From contig JAAELK010000120.1 in assembly GCA_024226935.1 (NCBI GenBank), positions 62,001-126,000 on the forward strand: a stretch of DNA of 64,000 nucleotides, read 5' to 3'. This document shows, piece after piece, positions 8,689 through 16,192 of this stretch. Made by a program: the position numbers and the translations under genes. The first letter of the stretch is position 1, and the number at the start of each line of letters is the position of its first letter. Under the pieces are notes generated by a model, which was given only the letters and a program-made list of their open reading frames with translations, was not told the origin of the DNA and made no database searches. Source of the DNA: Desulfobacteraceae bacterium (lineage in GTDB: Bacteria; Desulfobacterota; Desulfobacteria; Desulfobacterales; Desulfobacteraceae).

Positions 8689-9354
8689 TTATTCTGGATT
8701 TTTTTTATAATGTTTATAACTCTTTTTGCCTGTTCTCATATCTTTTGGTAAACTCTGATTTTCTTCTATATCAACGCAGATTAAAGTTTTTTGGGCTGTT
8801 TTTTTGTACCTTAATCCACTTTCAGGACAAATATAAAACCCGTTCTCATCCTTTCTTTCAAGTTTGTGACCATGGCGGGATATAAAGCCTGTTTGCCTGG
8901 CAGGAACACCCTGCACCATGGTGTAGTCAGGAATATCATCTGTTACGACAGCACCGGCACAAACAAATGCATACCTGCCGATTGTCACACCACAAACTAT
9001 TGTCGCATTAGCTCCGATGGTTGAACCTTTTTTAATCAAAGTCTTTTCATACAAGTTTTTTCGAGAGATTTCCGATCTTGGATTTGTAACATTTGTTAAT
9101 ACACAAGAAGGTCCTAAAAAAACATCATCTTCAATAAAAACTCCATCATAAACAGAAACATTATTCTGAATTTTTACATTATTGCCTATGATGACATCTC
9201 CTGAAATGCATACATTCTGACCTATACTACAATCTTTGCCGATGAGAGCTCCGGAAAGAATATGGGAAAAATGCCAGATTTTTGTCCCATGGCCGATTTT
9301 TGCCCCCTCATCCACATAGGAAGCAGCATGCACAAAATATTTTTCTATTTCCAT
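8689..9354 (-). CDS. wbpD: UDP-3-amino-sugar N-acetyltransferase, WbpD/WlbB-like
   Basis: 221 residues forming a left-handed beta helix: hexapeptide repeats from about residue 10 (KIGHGTKIWHFSHI, DCSIGQNVCISGDVIIGNN) to about 160. It ends in the VTDDIPDYTMVQGVPARQTGFIS segment typical of WbpD/WlbB, where an aromatic-rich tail follows the helix. The reaction is acetyl-CoA-dependent N-acetylation of the 3-amino group, giving UDP-2,3-diacetamido-glucuronic acid. The C-terminal extension of about 50 residues, YICPESGLRYKKTAQK onward, is longer than the minimal family and is basic at its end. Confidence 0.9.
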   Translation of the reverse strand: MEIEKYFVHAASYVDEGAKIGHGTKIWHFSHILSGALIGKDCSIGQNVCISGDVIIGNNVKIQNNVSVYDGVFIEDDVFLGPSCVLTNVTNPRSEISRKNLYEKTLIKKGSTIGANATIVCGVTIGRYAFVCAGAVVTDDIPDYTMVQGVPARQTGFISRHGHKLERKDENGFYICPESGLRYKKTAQKTLICVDIEENQSLPKDMRTGKKSYKHYKKNPE

Positions 9355-9372
9355 ACACCTATCCCCTAAATC

Positions 9373-9467
9373 TTTATATGAAACTCAGCCCAAGGGATTG
9401 TAATTATAAGAGTTTCATCTTTCGTTGTGGCCAGGCGCAAATACCATGCTCCGGCCATGCCGGTTCT
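9373..9467. repeat. Dispersed two-hairpin repeat, copy B, overlapping the wbpB 3' end
   Basis: Same element as at 6108 and 49956. It opens with TTTATATGAAACTC, with an 8-bp perfect hairpin TGAAACTC/GAGTTTCA (9379-9386 and 9410-9417). Then come TTCGTTGTGGCC and a second hairpin, closing with GGCCATGCCGGTTCTTAAC. On the minus strand its right half encodes the last residues of wbpB (NRHGRSMVFAPGHNER), so the repeat has become, or contributes, the end of a gene. The first hairpin lies in the wbpB-wbpD gap and might attenuate transcription. Confidence 0.6.
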
Positions 9468-10410
9468 TAACAAACGGGTGGATCATATTTTTATTTTTTA
9501 TGCCTGGAGTTGTATTTCGTATGGAGGAAACTAGATTCAAAGAGGGCCTGACATCTTCTATTCCAAATCCTTTCCCCCTAAGGATACTTTTATAAACAAG
9601 GGTATGAAGATCGCTAAACCCGCCGGAAAATTCAATTTCATTCCCATCGATTGTAATTGATCTGAAAGTAGGGATAAAATTTTTCCTGGCATATTCTGGC
9701 AAATCATTATTATCCGCAGATAAAAACCACCGGACATTTGCCCTGTCAAGCTCTATGAATCCCGCCATTTTTTTTGATTGAGACAGGTGAACCTCTTGAT
9801 ATCTGACATTGCCAAACAACCAGATCAGCATATCAAAAAAATGGATGCCAATATTTGTGGCAATACCACCGGATTTGGAAATATCTCCCTTCCATGAATT
9901 GAAATACCATTTCCCCCGGGAAGTGATATAACTCAAGTCTATATCATATTTTTTCTCTTTATTATCCATATCCAATCTATTTTTCAATTCAATGATAGAA
10001 GGATGAACCCTTAACTGGAGAACGTTATATACCTTTTTACCAGTTTCTTCTTCCATCAATTTGATGGCATCAAGATTCCAGGGATTTAATACCAGGGGTT
10101 TTTCACAAATCGCATCGGCACCGATTCTAAGGGCAAATCGTATATGGGCATCATGCAGGTAATTAGGAGAACAGATACTGACATAATCTATTTTTTCCTT
10201 TTCGCCAATTCTTCTAAGTTTTTCAGCGTGCCTGTCAAATCGTTCAAATTCAGTAAAAAAGGCGATATCATAGGAAAAACTATCAAGTATCCCCACAGAA
10301 TCACTTTTATCCAAGGCCGCGACCAAAGTGTTATCGGTATCTTTAATTGCTTTCAAGTGTTTGGGTGAAACATAACCTGCCGCACCTATCAGGGCAAAAT
10401 TTTTATTCAA
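9415..10410 (-). CDS. wbpB: Gfo/Idh/MocA UDP-sugar 3-dehydrogenase, WbpB/WlbA-like
   Basis: 331 residues. The N-terminal Rossmann fold begins FALIGAAGYVSPKHLKAI, followed by DYVSICSPNYLHDAH and the conserved ADAICEKPLVLNPWNL lysine motif. The C-terminal catalytic half includes GGIATNIGIHFFDMLIWLFG with the His of this family. WbpB/WlbA oxidises C3 of UDP-GlcNAc uronic acid, recycling NAD(H) with 2-oxoglutarate. The adjacency of wbpD and wbpE fixes the pathway. Its final residues are encoded by dispersed repeat B, so the C-terminal tail differs in origin from the enzyme core. Confidence 0.9.
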   Translation of the reverse strand: MNKNFALIGAAGYVSPKHLKAIKDTDNTLVAALDKSDSVGILDSFSYDIAFFTEFERFDRHAEKLRRIGEKEKIDYVSICSPNYLHDAHIRFALRIGADAICEKPLVLNPWNLDAIKLMEEETGKKVYNVLQLRVHPSIIELKNRLDMDNKEKKYDIDLSYITSRGKWYFNSWKGDISKSGGIATNIGIHFFDMLIWLFGNVRYQEVHLSQSKKMAGFIELDRANVRWFLSADNNDLPEYARKNFIPTFRSITIDGNEIEFSGGFSDLHTLVYKSILRGKGFGIEDVRPSLNLVSSIRNTTPGIKNKNMIHPFVKNRHGRSMVFAPGHNER

Positions 10411-10446
10411 CCTGGCACCGCCTTTTCAGATATTAAAAAAACATAT

Positions 10447-11370
10447 CTAAATCTTTATCATAGGTTTTTCAAAAAAAGAAACAACTTTTCGATTACCGGT
10501 TATCATAGCAAGCAGACCCAGCAATGCAACATAAATGACCAGAACTCCGTGGGAGGCTATTGCAAATTGCAAGGCTTGCTTTGTACCAAATCCCATTAAA
10601 ACAAGTGCTGCAACCCATCCTCCTTCATGGTTGCCGCTGTTGGCAACTCCCTGAACAGGAAGCATCTGTAAAGGCAATTGAATTGAAGAAAGAAAAATCA
10701 CTTCAGACAATTTAAAATCAAGCCCCAGGGATCTTACCATACAATATTGACTGGCATAGACACTTATCCAGATAAGGGCAGTAACAAAAAATTCAGTTAA
10801 ATTTGTCTTTAACAGTCCGGAAATATCAAACTCGTATTTAAACTTATTTTTTAATAAATAATTACCAAATTTACCGATCTTTTGAAAACCGAACCAAAAA
10901 AAAGTTAATACAACGCCAGATAAAAGCCATAGACCCCTGACCGTTGAAGAGATCATCCTGGCACCGAAATAAGCACCAAAAATTGTAAAAATTCCTATCA
11001 TGGTAAAATCCATAACCCTCAATTTTACCAGGACACCGACACCTTCTTTTAAATCAATTTTACCCGTGGCCTTTAATAAAATAGGCAAAGAAATATCCCC
11101 CGCACGCAGGGGCAAAAGATATGAAAAAAAACCGTGGAGGATTGAAAAATGAAATGCTTGTGAAAAAAATCTCAATTTTGAACCGGTCAATAATTTGAGG
11201 CGAACCCCCCGGAAAATATAATTGACAACATAACATCCAAACCCCAGAACAACCCAGTGGATCTCAATGGTATCATAAACAGCTAAAATATCCTTCCAAT
11301 TGTAGAAAATAAAAACCACAACCATAAATGAAAGAAAAACAGAGAGTATTCTTAAAAAGTTTTTATACAC
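10447..11370 (-). CDS. Flippase-like lysylphosphatidylglycerol-synthase-TM family membrane protein
   Basis: About 307 residues with seven to eight hydrophobic helices. It has the LPG-synthase transmembrane (UPF0104/AglD-like) pattern: FSILHGFFSYLLPLRAGDISLPILL early, and SSIQLPLQMLPVQGVANSGNHEGG late. Members occur in glycan and lipid-carrier clusters and are proposed flippase-like or glycosyl-transfer helper proteins; the biochemical role here is unknown. I prefer the GTG at 11370, which has AAAAGGG five bases upstream and lies just past the preceding stop. The ATG at 11409 would overlap the upstream gene by 29 bases and has no ribosome site. Confidence 0.8.
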   Translation of the reverse strand: MYKNFLRILSVFLSFMVVVFIFYNWKDILAVYDTIEIHWVVLGFGCYVVNYIFRGVRLKLLTGSKLRFFSQAFHFSILHGFFSYLLPLRAGDISLPILLKATGKIDLKEGVGVLVKLRVMDFTMIGIFTIFGAYFGARMISSTVRGLWLLSGVVLTFFWFGFQKIGKFGNYLLKNKFKYEFDISGLLKTNLTEFFVTALIWISVYASQYCMVRSLGLDFKLSEVIFLSSIQLPLQMLPVQGVANSGNHEGGWVAALVLMGFGTKQALQFAIASHGVLVIYVALLGLLAMITGNRKVVSFFEKPMIKI

Positions 11371-11380
11371 ATATACCCTT

Positions 11381-11947
11381 TTATAATTTTGTGTAATCAA
11401 TCCCTCCATAGGATTTTTTTTCCCGGATCACTTGACAGGGATTTCCAGCGGCAACAACATTTGAAGGAATATTTTTTGTTACCACAGAATTTGCGCCTAT
11501 CACCACATTACTGCCTATGGTTATACCAGCAAGTACCACGGCATTCATTCCGATCCACACATTATCTCCGATGACGATGGGAGATGACTCCAGATGGACA
11601 TCATAATCATCTTCTTTATGGTTGGCGCTTATCAACCCCACACCCGGGCCCATCCTGAAATTGCTGCCGATGCGTATGCCGTTTCTGGCCTGGACATAAC
11701 CATTTGCAGTCATACCAGGAGCACTATTATTTCCCACTTGGATATTCTTATGAAAAAGTATTCTGGAGGTAAAATGCACCGGCCAGGGAACAGAACCATT
11801 AATTCTTAACACTTTCTGGGGAACAAACAAATAAAGGCTGAATAAAAATGGAATACCTTTGGATTTTGGATAAAAAAATCTAAGCCAAAAAAATAAAAAT
11901 GATACCCTCTCAATTTTATTTTTAAGTTTGTCTATTCCGGTTACCAT
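11381..11947 (-). CDS. Hexapeptide-repeat O-acyltransferase (WcaF/serine-acetyltransferase-like)
   Basis: 188 residues. The N-terminal ~65 residues are hydrophobic/basic and probably contact the membrane. Left-handed beta-helix repeats follow (NGIRIGSNFRMGPGVGLISANH, VIGDNVWIGMNAVVLAGITI), ending SNVVAAGNPCQVIREKK as in WcaF/NodL/CysE-like acetyltransferases. The SANH histidine is the likely catalytic base. It should acetylate a sugar hydroxyl in the glycan made by this locus (inference). It lies 14-16 bases after the TMTC-like gene. Confidence 0.85.
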   Translation of the reverse strand: MVTGIDKLKNKIERVSFLFFWLRFFYPKSKGIPFLFSLYLFVPQKVLRINGSVPWPVHFTSRILFHKNIQVGNNSAPGMTANGYVQARNGIRIGSNFRMGPGVGLISANHKEDDYDVHLESSPIVIGDNVWIGMNAVVLAGITIGSNVVIGANSVVTKNIPSNVVAAGNPCQVIREKKSYGGIDYTKL

Positions 11948-11961
11948 AAAATAACGCCATG

Positions 11962-14064
11962 TTAATCATTTTTTTTACCCTTTGTCAGGAGTAATTGATC
12001 CAAATTTTGTCTCAACTGCGATTGGATATAGTCAATAAGAATTTTATTATCAAGGGGAACCCTGCGATAACGTTCATCCGCAGGAGCACGAAGAGGTCGA
12101 AAAAAATAAATAAGGGAAAAGTTCTTCAAGGAACGCTTCAACTCATTTTGAGCCAACTCAATTTTACCGGCCCTAAGGTGGTTTTCAATTATACAAAGAG
12201 AAACAATGGCATCATCTCTTCCGTTTTTTCGTGCCTGGGAGAGATACCAGTTTGATTTATCATGATACCCCAGTATCGAAAAACATTTACCCAGGGTAAG
12301 AAGAATATTCGGATGTCCCGGAGCATATTTCATGGCCTGTTGGATAGCAGGCAATGCCTTTTTGGGTTGCCCGGTCCAAAGATCTATAAACCCCAGCATG
12401 TCAAAATAATCTGCGTGGACAAAACCCTTATCTAAAATTTTTAACAGTTCAACTTTCGCCTGGAAAAAATTGCCCGTCACAACAAGATTTTTACAAAAGT
12501 TATAGCGGATTCCCGCATCTTCCGGGGCAAGTGTCAAGGCTTTTTCATAGTAAAAATTAGCCTCTTTATACTCGCCGAGCTTATTGTAAAGGCTGGCCAT
12601 ATTGCTAAACTGGGCCGCATCCAGACGCCTGCGGCTCATACGCATGGATAAGGTACGTTTTGTCAATTCCAAAGCTTTGCGGTACTTAGCCCCATTGGGA
12701 TTGGGTCCCCAGGCAAGTTTTACAGCAAGGGTGGCCAGGGGACGAGAAGAGTTAGGAGCCTTTACAAGGGCATCCAGCCAGAGGGATTCTTCGGTTTTCC
12801 ACGCTTTGTTACGTTCATAGGTGGCATACCCTTCTGTTGCAAGTAAGCAACCAAGCAACACCCCAATAAAGAGTATAATAAATTTATTTTCCTGTACCTG
12901 GATCATTATCCAATTTAAAGCCTGGGCCAGGGGCAAAAAAAGAAATAATGAAGGCAGATAGTTTCGATGTTCGAAAACAAGTTCTAGGGGAATAATGGTG
13001 GATTCAACAAGATGATTTAAATAAAAAAACAGGACTGCCAGGGAAAAGAGAGGTTGTTTTTTACCCATTCTGACTGCAAGCAATAAAAGTAAAATATGAA
13101 CTAAAACAGCTGCCCCTGTGGTCCAAGGATTAAATAAAGAGGTGGATAGTATAATATCATGATCAATGGAAAGACGCCCGGGAGCCGGAAAAAAAAGTTG
13201 GGAAATATAAAAAAGTACAATTTTTTGTTCTGTTAAAACACGTTCAACCAACGTAAAAGGACGATTATCATAATAATTAATTATAAAATCAAATAGTTCC
13301 GGCCGCAGGGCAAAACCAACCAAGACGCAAATCAGCCCCCCTAGGATTACCCCCCCAACTGTTTTCTGAACAAATGATCGTGATAAATCATGGCGGAAAA
13401 AAAGAAGTTCTAACAACGGCACCGATAAAACTATTGTCACCGCATTTTCCTTGGATAAAATAGCCAGTAAATAGCTGATGACTGCACAGACAAGAAGAAC
13501 CATGCGTCCTTTGGCGCTACCGTTCAAACGGGCCTTCAAATAACAAAATATTGCAAGAAGGGAAAACATGGCGGCCATCGAAGCCATGCGTTGGACAATA
13601 TAGGTTACAGCTTGTGTATGGATGGGATTCAAAGCCCAGAATAAAACAGCCATAACCGCTATAAACTCAATTTGCCCCGGTGTATAACATCCCTTAAGAC
13701 GGGGGGTTAAAAAAAGAGTTTTGATAGTCAAAAAAAGAAGCCAGGCGGCACAGCAATGGACAAGAAAATTAATAATATGGTAGCCGAATACATCTTTTTG
13801 GCCAAAATACCAGTTTAAGGCAAGGCTCAGACAGGCAATCGGACGATAAAATTCACCCGACCCAGGTTTTGCAAAGGCAGTCTGCAAAAGATTGGCCAAT
13901 GAGATTTTTTCAAGTTGAATCGGTTTGTTCACCAAGATATTTGGTTGGTCATCAAATTGCCAGGATGAATAAAACGAGTTGCTGTAAGCTAAAAAAAGCA
14001 ATAAGCTTACAAGAAAAAACAAGCGGCAGCTTGAACTGGAATTTATACCATCAGGTAATCGCAT
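11962..14064 (-). CDS. TMTC-like GT-C protein with C-terminal TPR repeats, next to pilA
   Basis: About 700 residues. Roughly ten transmembrane helices occupy residues 10-425. A luminal acidic motif SSWQFDDQPNILVN lies near residue 40, the position of the catalytic Asp pair in protein O-mannosyltransferase/TMTC proteins. About six TPR-type repeats fill 470-660 (for example LYNKLGEYKEANFYYEKAL and LLTLGKCFSILGYHDKS). I take the ATG at 14064; the in-frame GTG at 14085 lies in the pilA terminator loop and is unlikely. Its place immediately downstream of pilA suggests it modifies the pilin with a lipid-linked sugar. That is inference: no reaction is proven for bacterial members, and polysaccharide assembly is an alternative. 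Confidence 0.85.
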   Translation of the reverse strand: MRLPDGINSSSSCRLFFLVSLLLFLAYSNSFYSSWQFDDQPNILVNKPIQLEKISLANLLQTAFAKPGSGEFYRPIACLSLALNWYFGQKDVFGYHIINFLVHCCAAWLLFLTIKTLFLTPRLKGCYTPGQIEFIAVMAVLFWALNPIHTQAVTYIVQRMASMAAMFSLLAIFCYLKARLNGSAKGRMVLLVCAVISYLLAILSKENAVTIVLSVPLLELLFFRHDLSRSFVQKTVGGVILGGLICVLVGFALRPELFDFIINYYDNRPFTLVERVLTEQKIVLFYISQLFFPAPGRLSIDHDIILSTSLFNPWTTGAAVLVHILLLLLAVRMGKKQPLFSLAVLFFYLNHLVESTIIPLELVFEHRNYLPSLFLFLPLAQALNWIMIQVQENKFIILFIGVLLGCLLATEGYATYERNKAWKTEESLWLDALVKAPNSSRPLATLAVKLAWGPNPNGAKYRKALELTKRTLSMRMSRRRLDAAQFSNMASLYNKLGEYKEANFYYEKALTLAPEDAGIRYNFCKNLVVTGNFFQAKVELLKILDKGFVHADYFDMLGFIDLWTGQPKKALPAIQQAMKYAPGHPNILLTLGKCFSILGYHDKSNWYLSQARKNGRDDAIVSLCIIENHLRAGKIELAQNELKRSLKNFSLIYFFRPLRAPADERYRRVPLDNKILIDYIQSQLRQNLDQLLLTKGKKND

Positions 14065-14098
14065 GATAAAAATGGAAAAGGGCACTACACCCTTTTCC
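14065..14098 (-). terminator. Intrinsic terminator after pilA
   Basis: A perfect 9-bp stem GGAAAAGGG/CCCTTTTCC with a 7-base loop lies 40 bases after the pilA stop. On the minus strand it is followed by ATTTTTATC. It should give a short abundant pilA transcript with limited read-through into the TMTC-like gene. The plus strand also has a T-run after the stem, so it may act in both directions. Confidence 0.85.
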
Positions 14099-14137
14099 CT
14101 TTTTGGTTATTTTAGATATATCAATTTTGTGAATCAG

Positions 14138-14539
14138 CTATTGAATAACTTTTTGATAAACACCGCCAACCCATCCATTACTGTTGGCATCCAACCCGAC
14201 TTGATAATCAGCTGGACAGCGACCAGAAACATCCGTTACCGTGATAGTAATAGCTGTGTTAGGAGCTGTGGCACTAATAGTATAAGTATTTACCGCTGGT
14301 TGAAAAGCTTGATCATCAGTAACAATAGCTGTATGGGAAGGTATTGCAAAATAATCAGCAATGGAAGCTGCAATATTGTTGGCATCCGATTCAGCTGCCG
14401 AGCAAAACGCTTTATTCCTATAAGCAATAAAATTTGGAATCGCAATGGCGGCAAGAATACCAATAATCGCGATGACGATCATCAACTCAATCAAGGTAAA
14501 TCCCTTGTTGTCGTGATTTAATTTAAATTTTTGAAGCAT
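14138..14539 (-). CDS. pilA: Major type IV pilin PilA
   Basis: 133 residues. The leader MLQKFKLNHDNKG is followed by mature FTLIELMIVIAIIGILAAIA, with Glu5 of the mature protein, then PNFIAYRNKAFCSAAESDA, the usual major-pilin N-terminal helix. The globular part is small, with Cys46 and Cys108 (precursor numbering) able to form a disulfide. Thr/Ser-rich loops (TYTISATAPNTAITITVTD) could carry O-glycans. AAGGAG lies seven bases before the ATG. It has its own sigma-54 promoter and terminator. The protein is longer than the truncated Geobacter-type e-pilin. Cleavage by PilD and polymerisation by the Pil motor are expected; those genes are outside the window. Confidence 0.95.
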   Translation of the reverse strand: MLQKFKLNHDNKGFTLIELMIVIAIIGILAAIAIPNFIAYRNKAFCSAAESDANNIAASIADYFAIPSHTAIVTDDQAFQPAVNTYTISATAPNTAITITVTDVSGRCPADYQVGLDANSNGWVGGVYQKVIQ

Positions 14540-14600
14540 GATAATCTCCTTGGCTATAAGTTATTAATTTCTAAAGAAACTCTCCCTTGCAATGGGATCA

Positions 14601-14617
14601 CTGCAATTAACACACCA
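14601..14617 (-). promoter_or_regulatory. Sigma-54 promoter of pilA
   Basis: Read on the minus strand this is TGGTGTGTTAATTGCAG. It has the invariant GG (-24) and GC (-12) at the correct spacing, with TTGCA matching the -12 consensus. Transcription should begin near 14590, about 50 bases before the pilA ATG. PilR-activated, RpoN-dependent pilA promoters are well known. Both a PilR homologue (17949-19337) and rpoN (28172-29614) are in this window. Confidence 0.8.
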
Positions 14618-14727
14618 TGTCCAAAATCAAATTTTTAAAAAGGATAACTGTCTTAAATATCGATGTTTTGTGCTTTAAATACCTGAACTATGTATGTAAT
14701 ATGCTTTTTTAAAAAAGTCAAACTATT

Positions 14728-14760
14728 AACATAATTTGTCATAAGATAACAAATTATGTT
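14728..14760. promoter_or_regulatory. 12-bp inverted repeat upstream of pilA, candidate PilR enhancer site
   Basis: AACATAATTTGT and ACAAATTATGTT are perfect inverted arms separated by nine bases. The centre is about 150 bp upstream of the predicted pilA start point, the usual distance for an NtrC-family activator site. It could also be a hairpin in a transcript reading rightward. No known PilR consensus is specific enough to decide. Confidence 0.45.
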
Positions 14761-14849
14761 AGAAATATTCCATAATCCCAAAAGTTGACACCGTTCCAGA
14801 AACCGGATACTGTCAAAAGAATCAATAATTAGTGGCTGACCGAAAACCC

Positions 14850-14975
14850 GTGCTTGGATGAAAGCTTGCCCATATGCAAGGCGGAAGAAAATTTGAAACC
14901 GGAGTGTACTATAGTACATGAGGATTTCAAGTTTTTGCAGCAACGCGGCAGATGGGTGAGTTTTCGTTCAAGCAC
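14850..14975 (+). repeat. 126-bp nested palindrome / structured RNA-like element
   Basis: The 28-base ends pair at 27 of 28 positions: 22 are Watson-Crick and five are G-U pairs that work only in the plus-strand RNA. The inner part also pairs (GAAAATTTGAAACC with GGATTTCAAGTTTTT) and is capped by the 12-base palindrome GTACTATAGTAC at 14906-14917. It ends 41 bp before the VKOR-DsbA gene. It resembles multi-copy palindromic elements of Desulfobacteraceae, but I see only this copy here. Confidence 0.7.
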
Positions 14976-15016
14976 TAATTAATCATAATTTAATTACGGA
15001 CTTCAACCATTCAATC

Positions 15017-16192
15017 ATGTTAATTCAGCACTCTGATAAAATAAAACCTTTTGGGCTGTCCTTTTATTGCAGCTTTCTTGTGATTCTATCTTTTTGCGGG
15101 ATGCTGGTCTCCGGATATTTATCGACATCCCACTACAGAATTTATACAGACCTGGATTATTCAAGTTTTTGCGCCATATCACAGGCCATAAACTGTGATA
15201 CCGTTTCCCAGAGTCCCTATTCCATATTTTGGGGGCTTCCGGTTCCCATCTGGGGAGTCCTTGGATACATTTTGATGTTGGTAAGCATATTTATTTCTTT
15301 TGATATTAAGAAAAAAAAAATAAATAATCTGCCCTTTCTTTTTTTTCTCGGAACAGTTTTCAGTAGTATCAGTATTTTTCTGGCAATCCTTTCCGCAGTT
15401 GAAATTCATTCCTATTGCATAATGTGTATTATAACCTATGGTATCAATTTCATGCTTTTATATACAATCTGGCTGATAAAACGACGCTTTGAAAAAGAAA
15501 GTTGGAAAACTGCCATAATAAATAACATTAAATTCTATCAATACAACAAATACAAAATATTTAAATTCTATTCACCATTAATTGTTTTCACAATCATGAT
15601 AATGATTTTTATACCCGACTATTGGAATCTAACTTACACTAATCATGGTACAAAGACACTGAAAACGGGAATTACCATGGACGGATCCCCATGGATAGGT
15701 GCTAAAAATCCGGAGTTGACCATCACGGAATATACGGACTACATGTGCTTTCAGTGCAAAAAAATGCATTTTTTTTTAAAAAATTTAGTTGCCCTGCATC
15801 CCGATAAAATCAAACTGATCCATAAACATTTCCCCATGGATCAAAAATTTAATCCCACCATAAAAGAAAATTTGCATCCCGGTTCCGGAACCCTTGCTTT
15901 GATTGCCATCTATGCTGCCAAAAAAAATAAATTCTGGGAGGTTAATGATTTTTTATACCATTATGATATGAGCAAGGGAGCAATATATCTTCGCCAGATC
16001 GCCCAGGAATCCAATCTTGATCTTGCTGCATTACAAACAGGTATCCGTGATCCAAAGATAAAACAAAAGTTAGAAAAAGATATTTTATCAGGTTTAAAAA
16101 AAGGTATCAGTGGAACCCCCTCCTATATTATCAACAATAAAGTTTATGCAGGTCAAATTCCGCCTGACATACTCAATTTAATCCGGAAATGA
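15017..16192 (+). CDS. VKOR - DsbA-like thioredoxin fusion (disulfide-forming membrane protein)
   Basis: 391 residues. An N-terminal vitamin K epoxide reductase domain has four to five helices, a periplasmic loop pair Cys52/Cys60, the SPYSIFWGLPVPIWG segment and the quinone-side CIMC at 134-137. A fifth helix near 190-205 leads to a periplasmic DsbA/DsbG-type thioredoxin domain (about 225-391) with active site CFQC at 244-247 and the cis-proline motif SGTPSYII. VKOR passes electrons from the thioredoxin partner to quinone, so this one protein can both introduce disulfides and be re-oxidised. Divergence from pilA, whose product has exactly two cysteines, suggests a role in pilin or PilY1 folding (inference). 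Confidence 0.9.
   Translation: MLIQHSDKIKPFGLSFYCSFLVILSFCGMLVSGYLSTSHYRIYTDLDYSSFCAISQAINCDTVSQSPYSIFWGLPVPIWGVLGYILMLVSIFISFDIKKKKINNLPFLFFLGTVFSSISIFLAILSAVEIHSYCIMCIITYGINFMLLYTIWLIKRRFEKESWKTAIINNIKFYQYNKYKIFKFYSPLIVFTIMIMIFIPDYWNLTYTNHGTKTLKTGITMDGSPWIGAKNPELTITEYTDYMCFQCKKMHFFLKNLVALHPDKIKLIHKHFPMDQKFNPTIKENLHPGSGTLALIAIYAAKKNKFWEVNDFLYHYDMSKGAIYLRQIAQESNLDLAALQTGIRDPKIKQKLEKDILSGLKKGISGTPSYIINNKVYAGQIPPDILNLIRK

Noticed and set aside
14064-14085. GTG 14085 as start of the TMTC-like protein
   Set aside because: It lies in the loop of the pilA terminator hairpin; ATG 14064 is a better start.
14653-14943. 96-codon minus-strand frame overlapping the palindromic element
   Set aside because: It reads through the hairpin repeat, has no ribosome site and no recognisable protein features.
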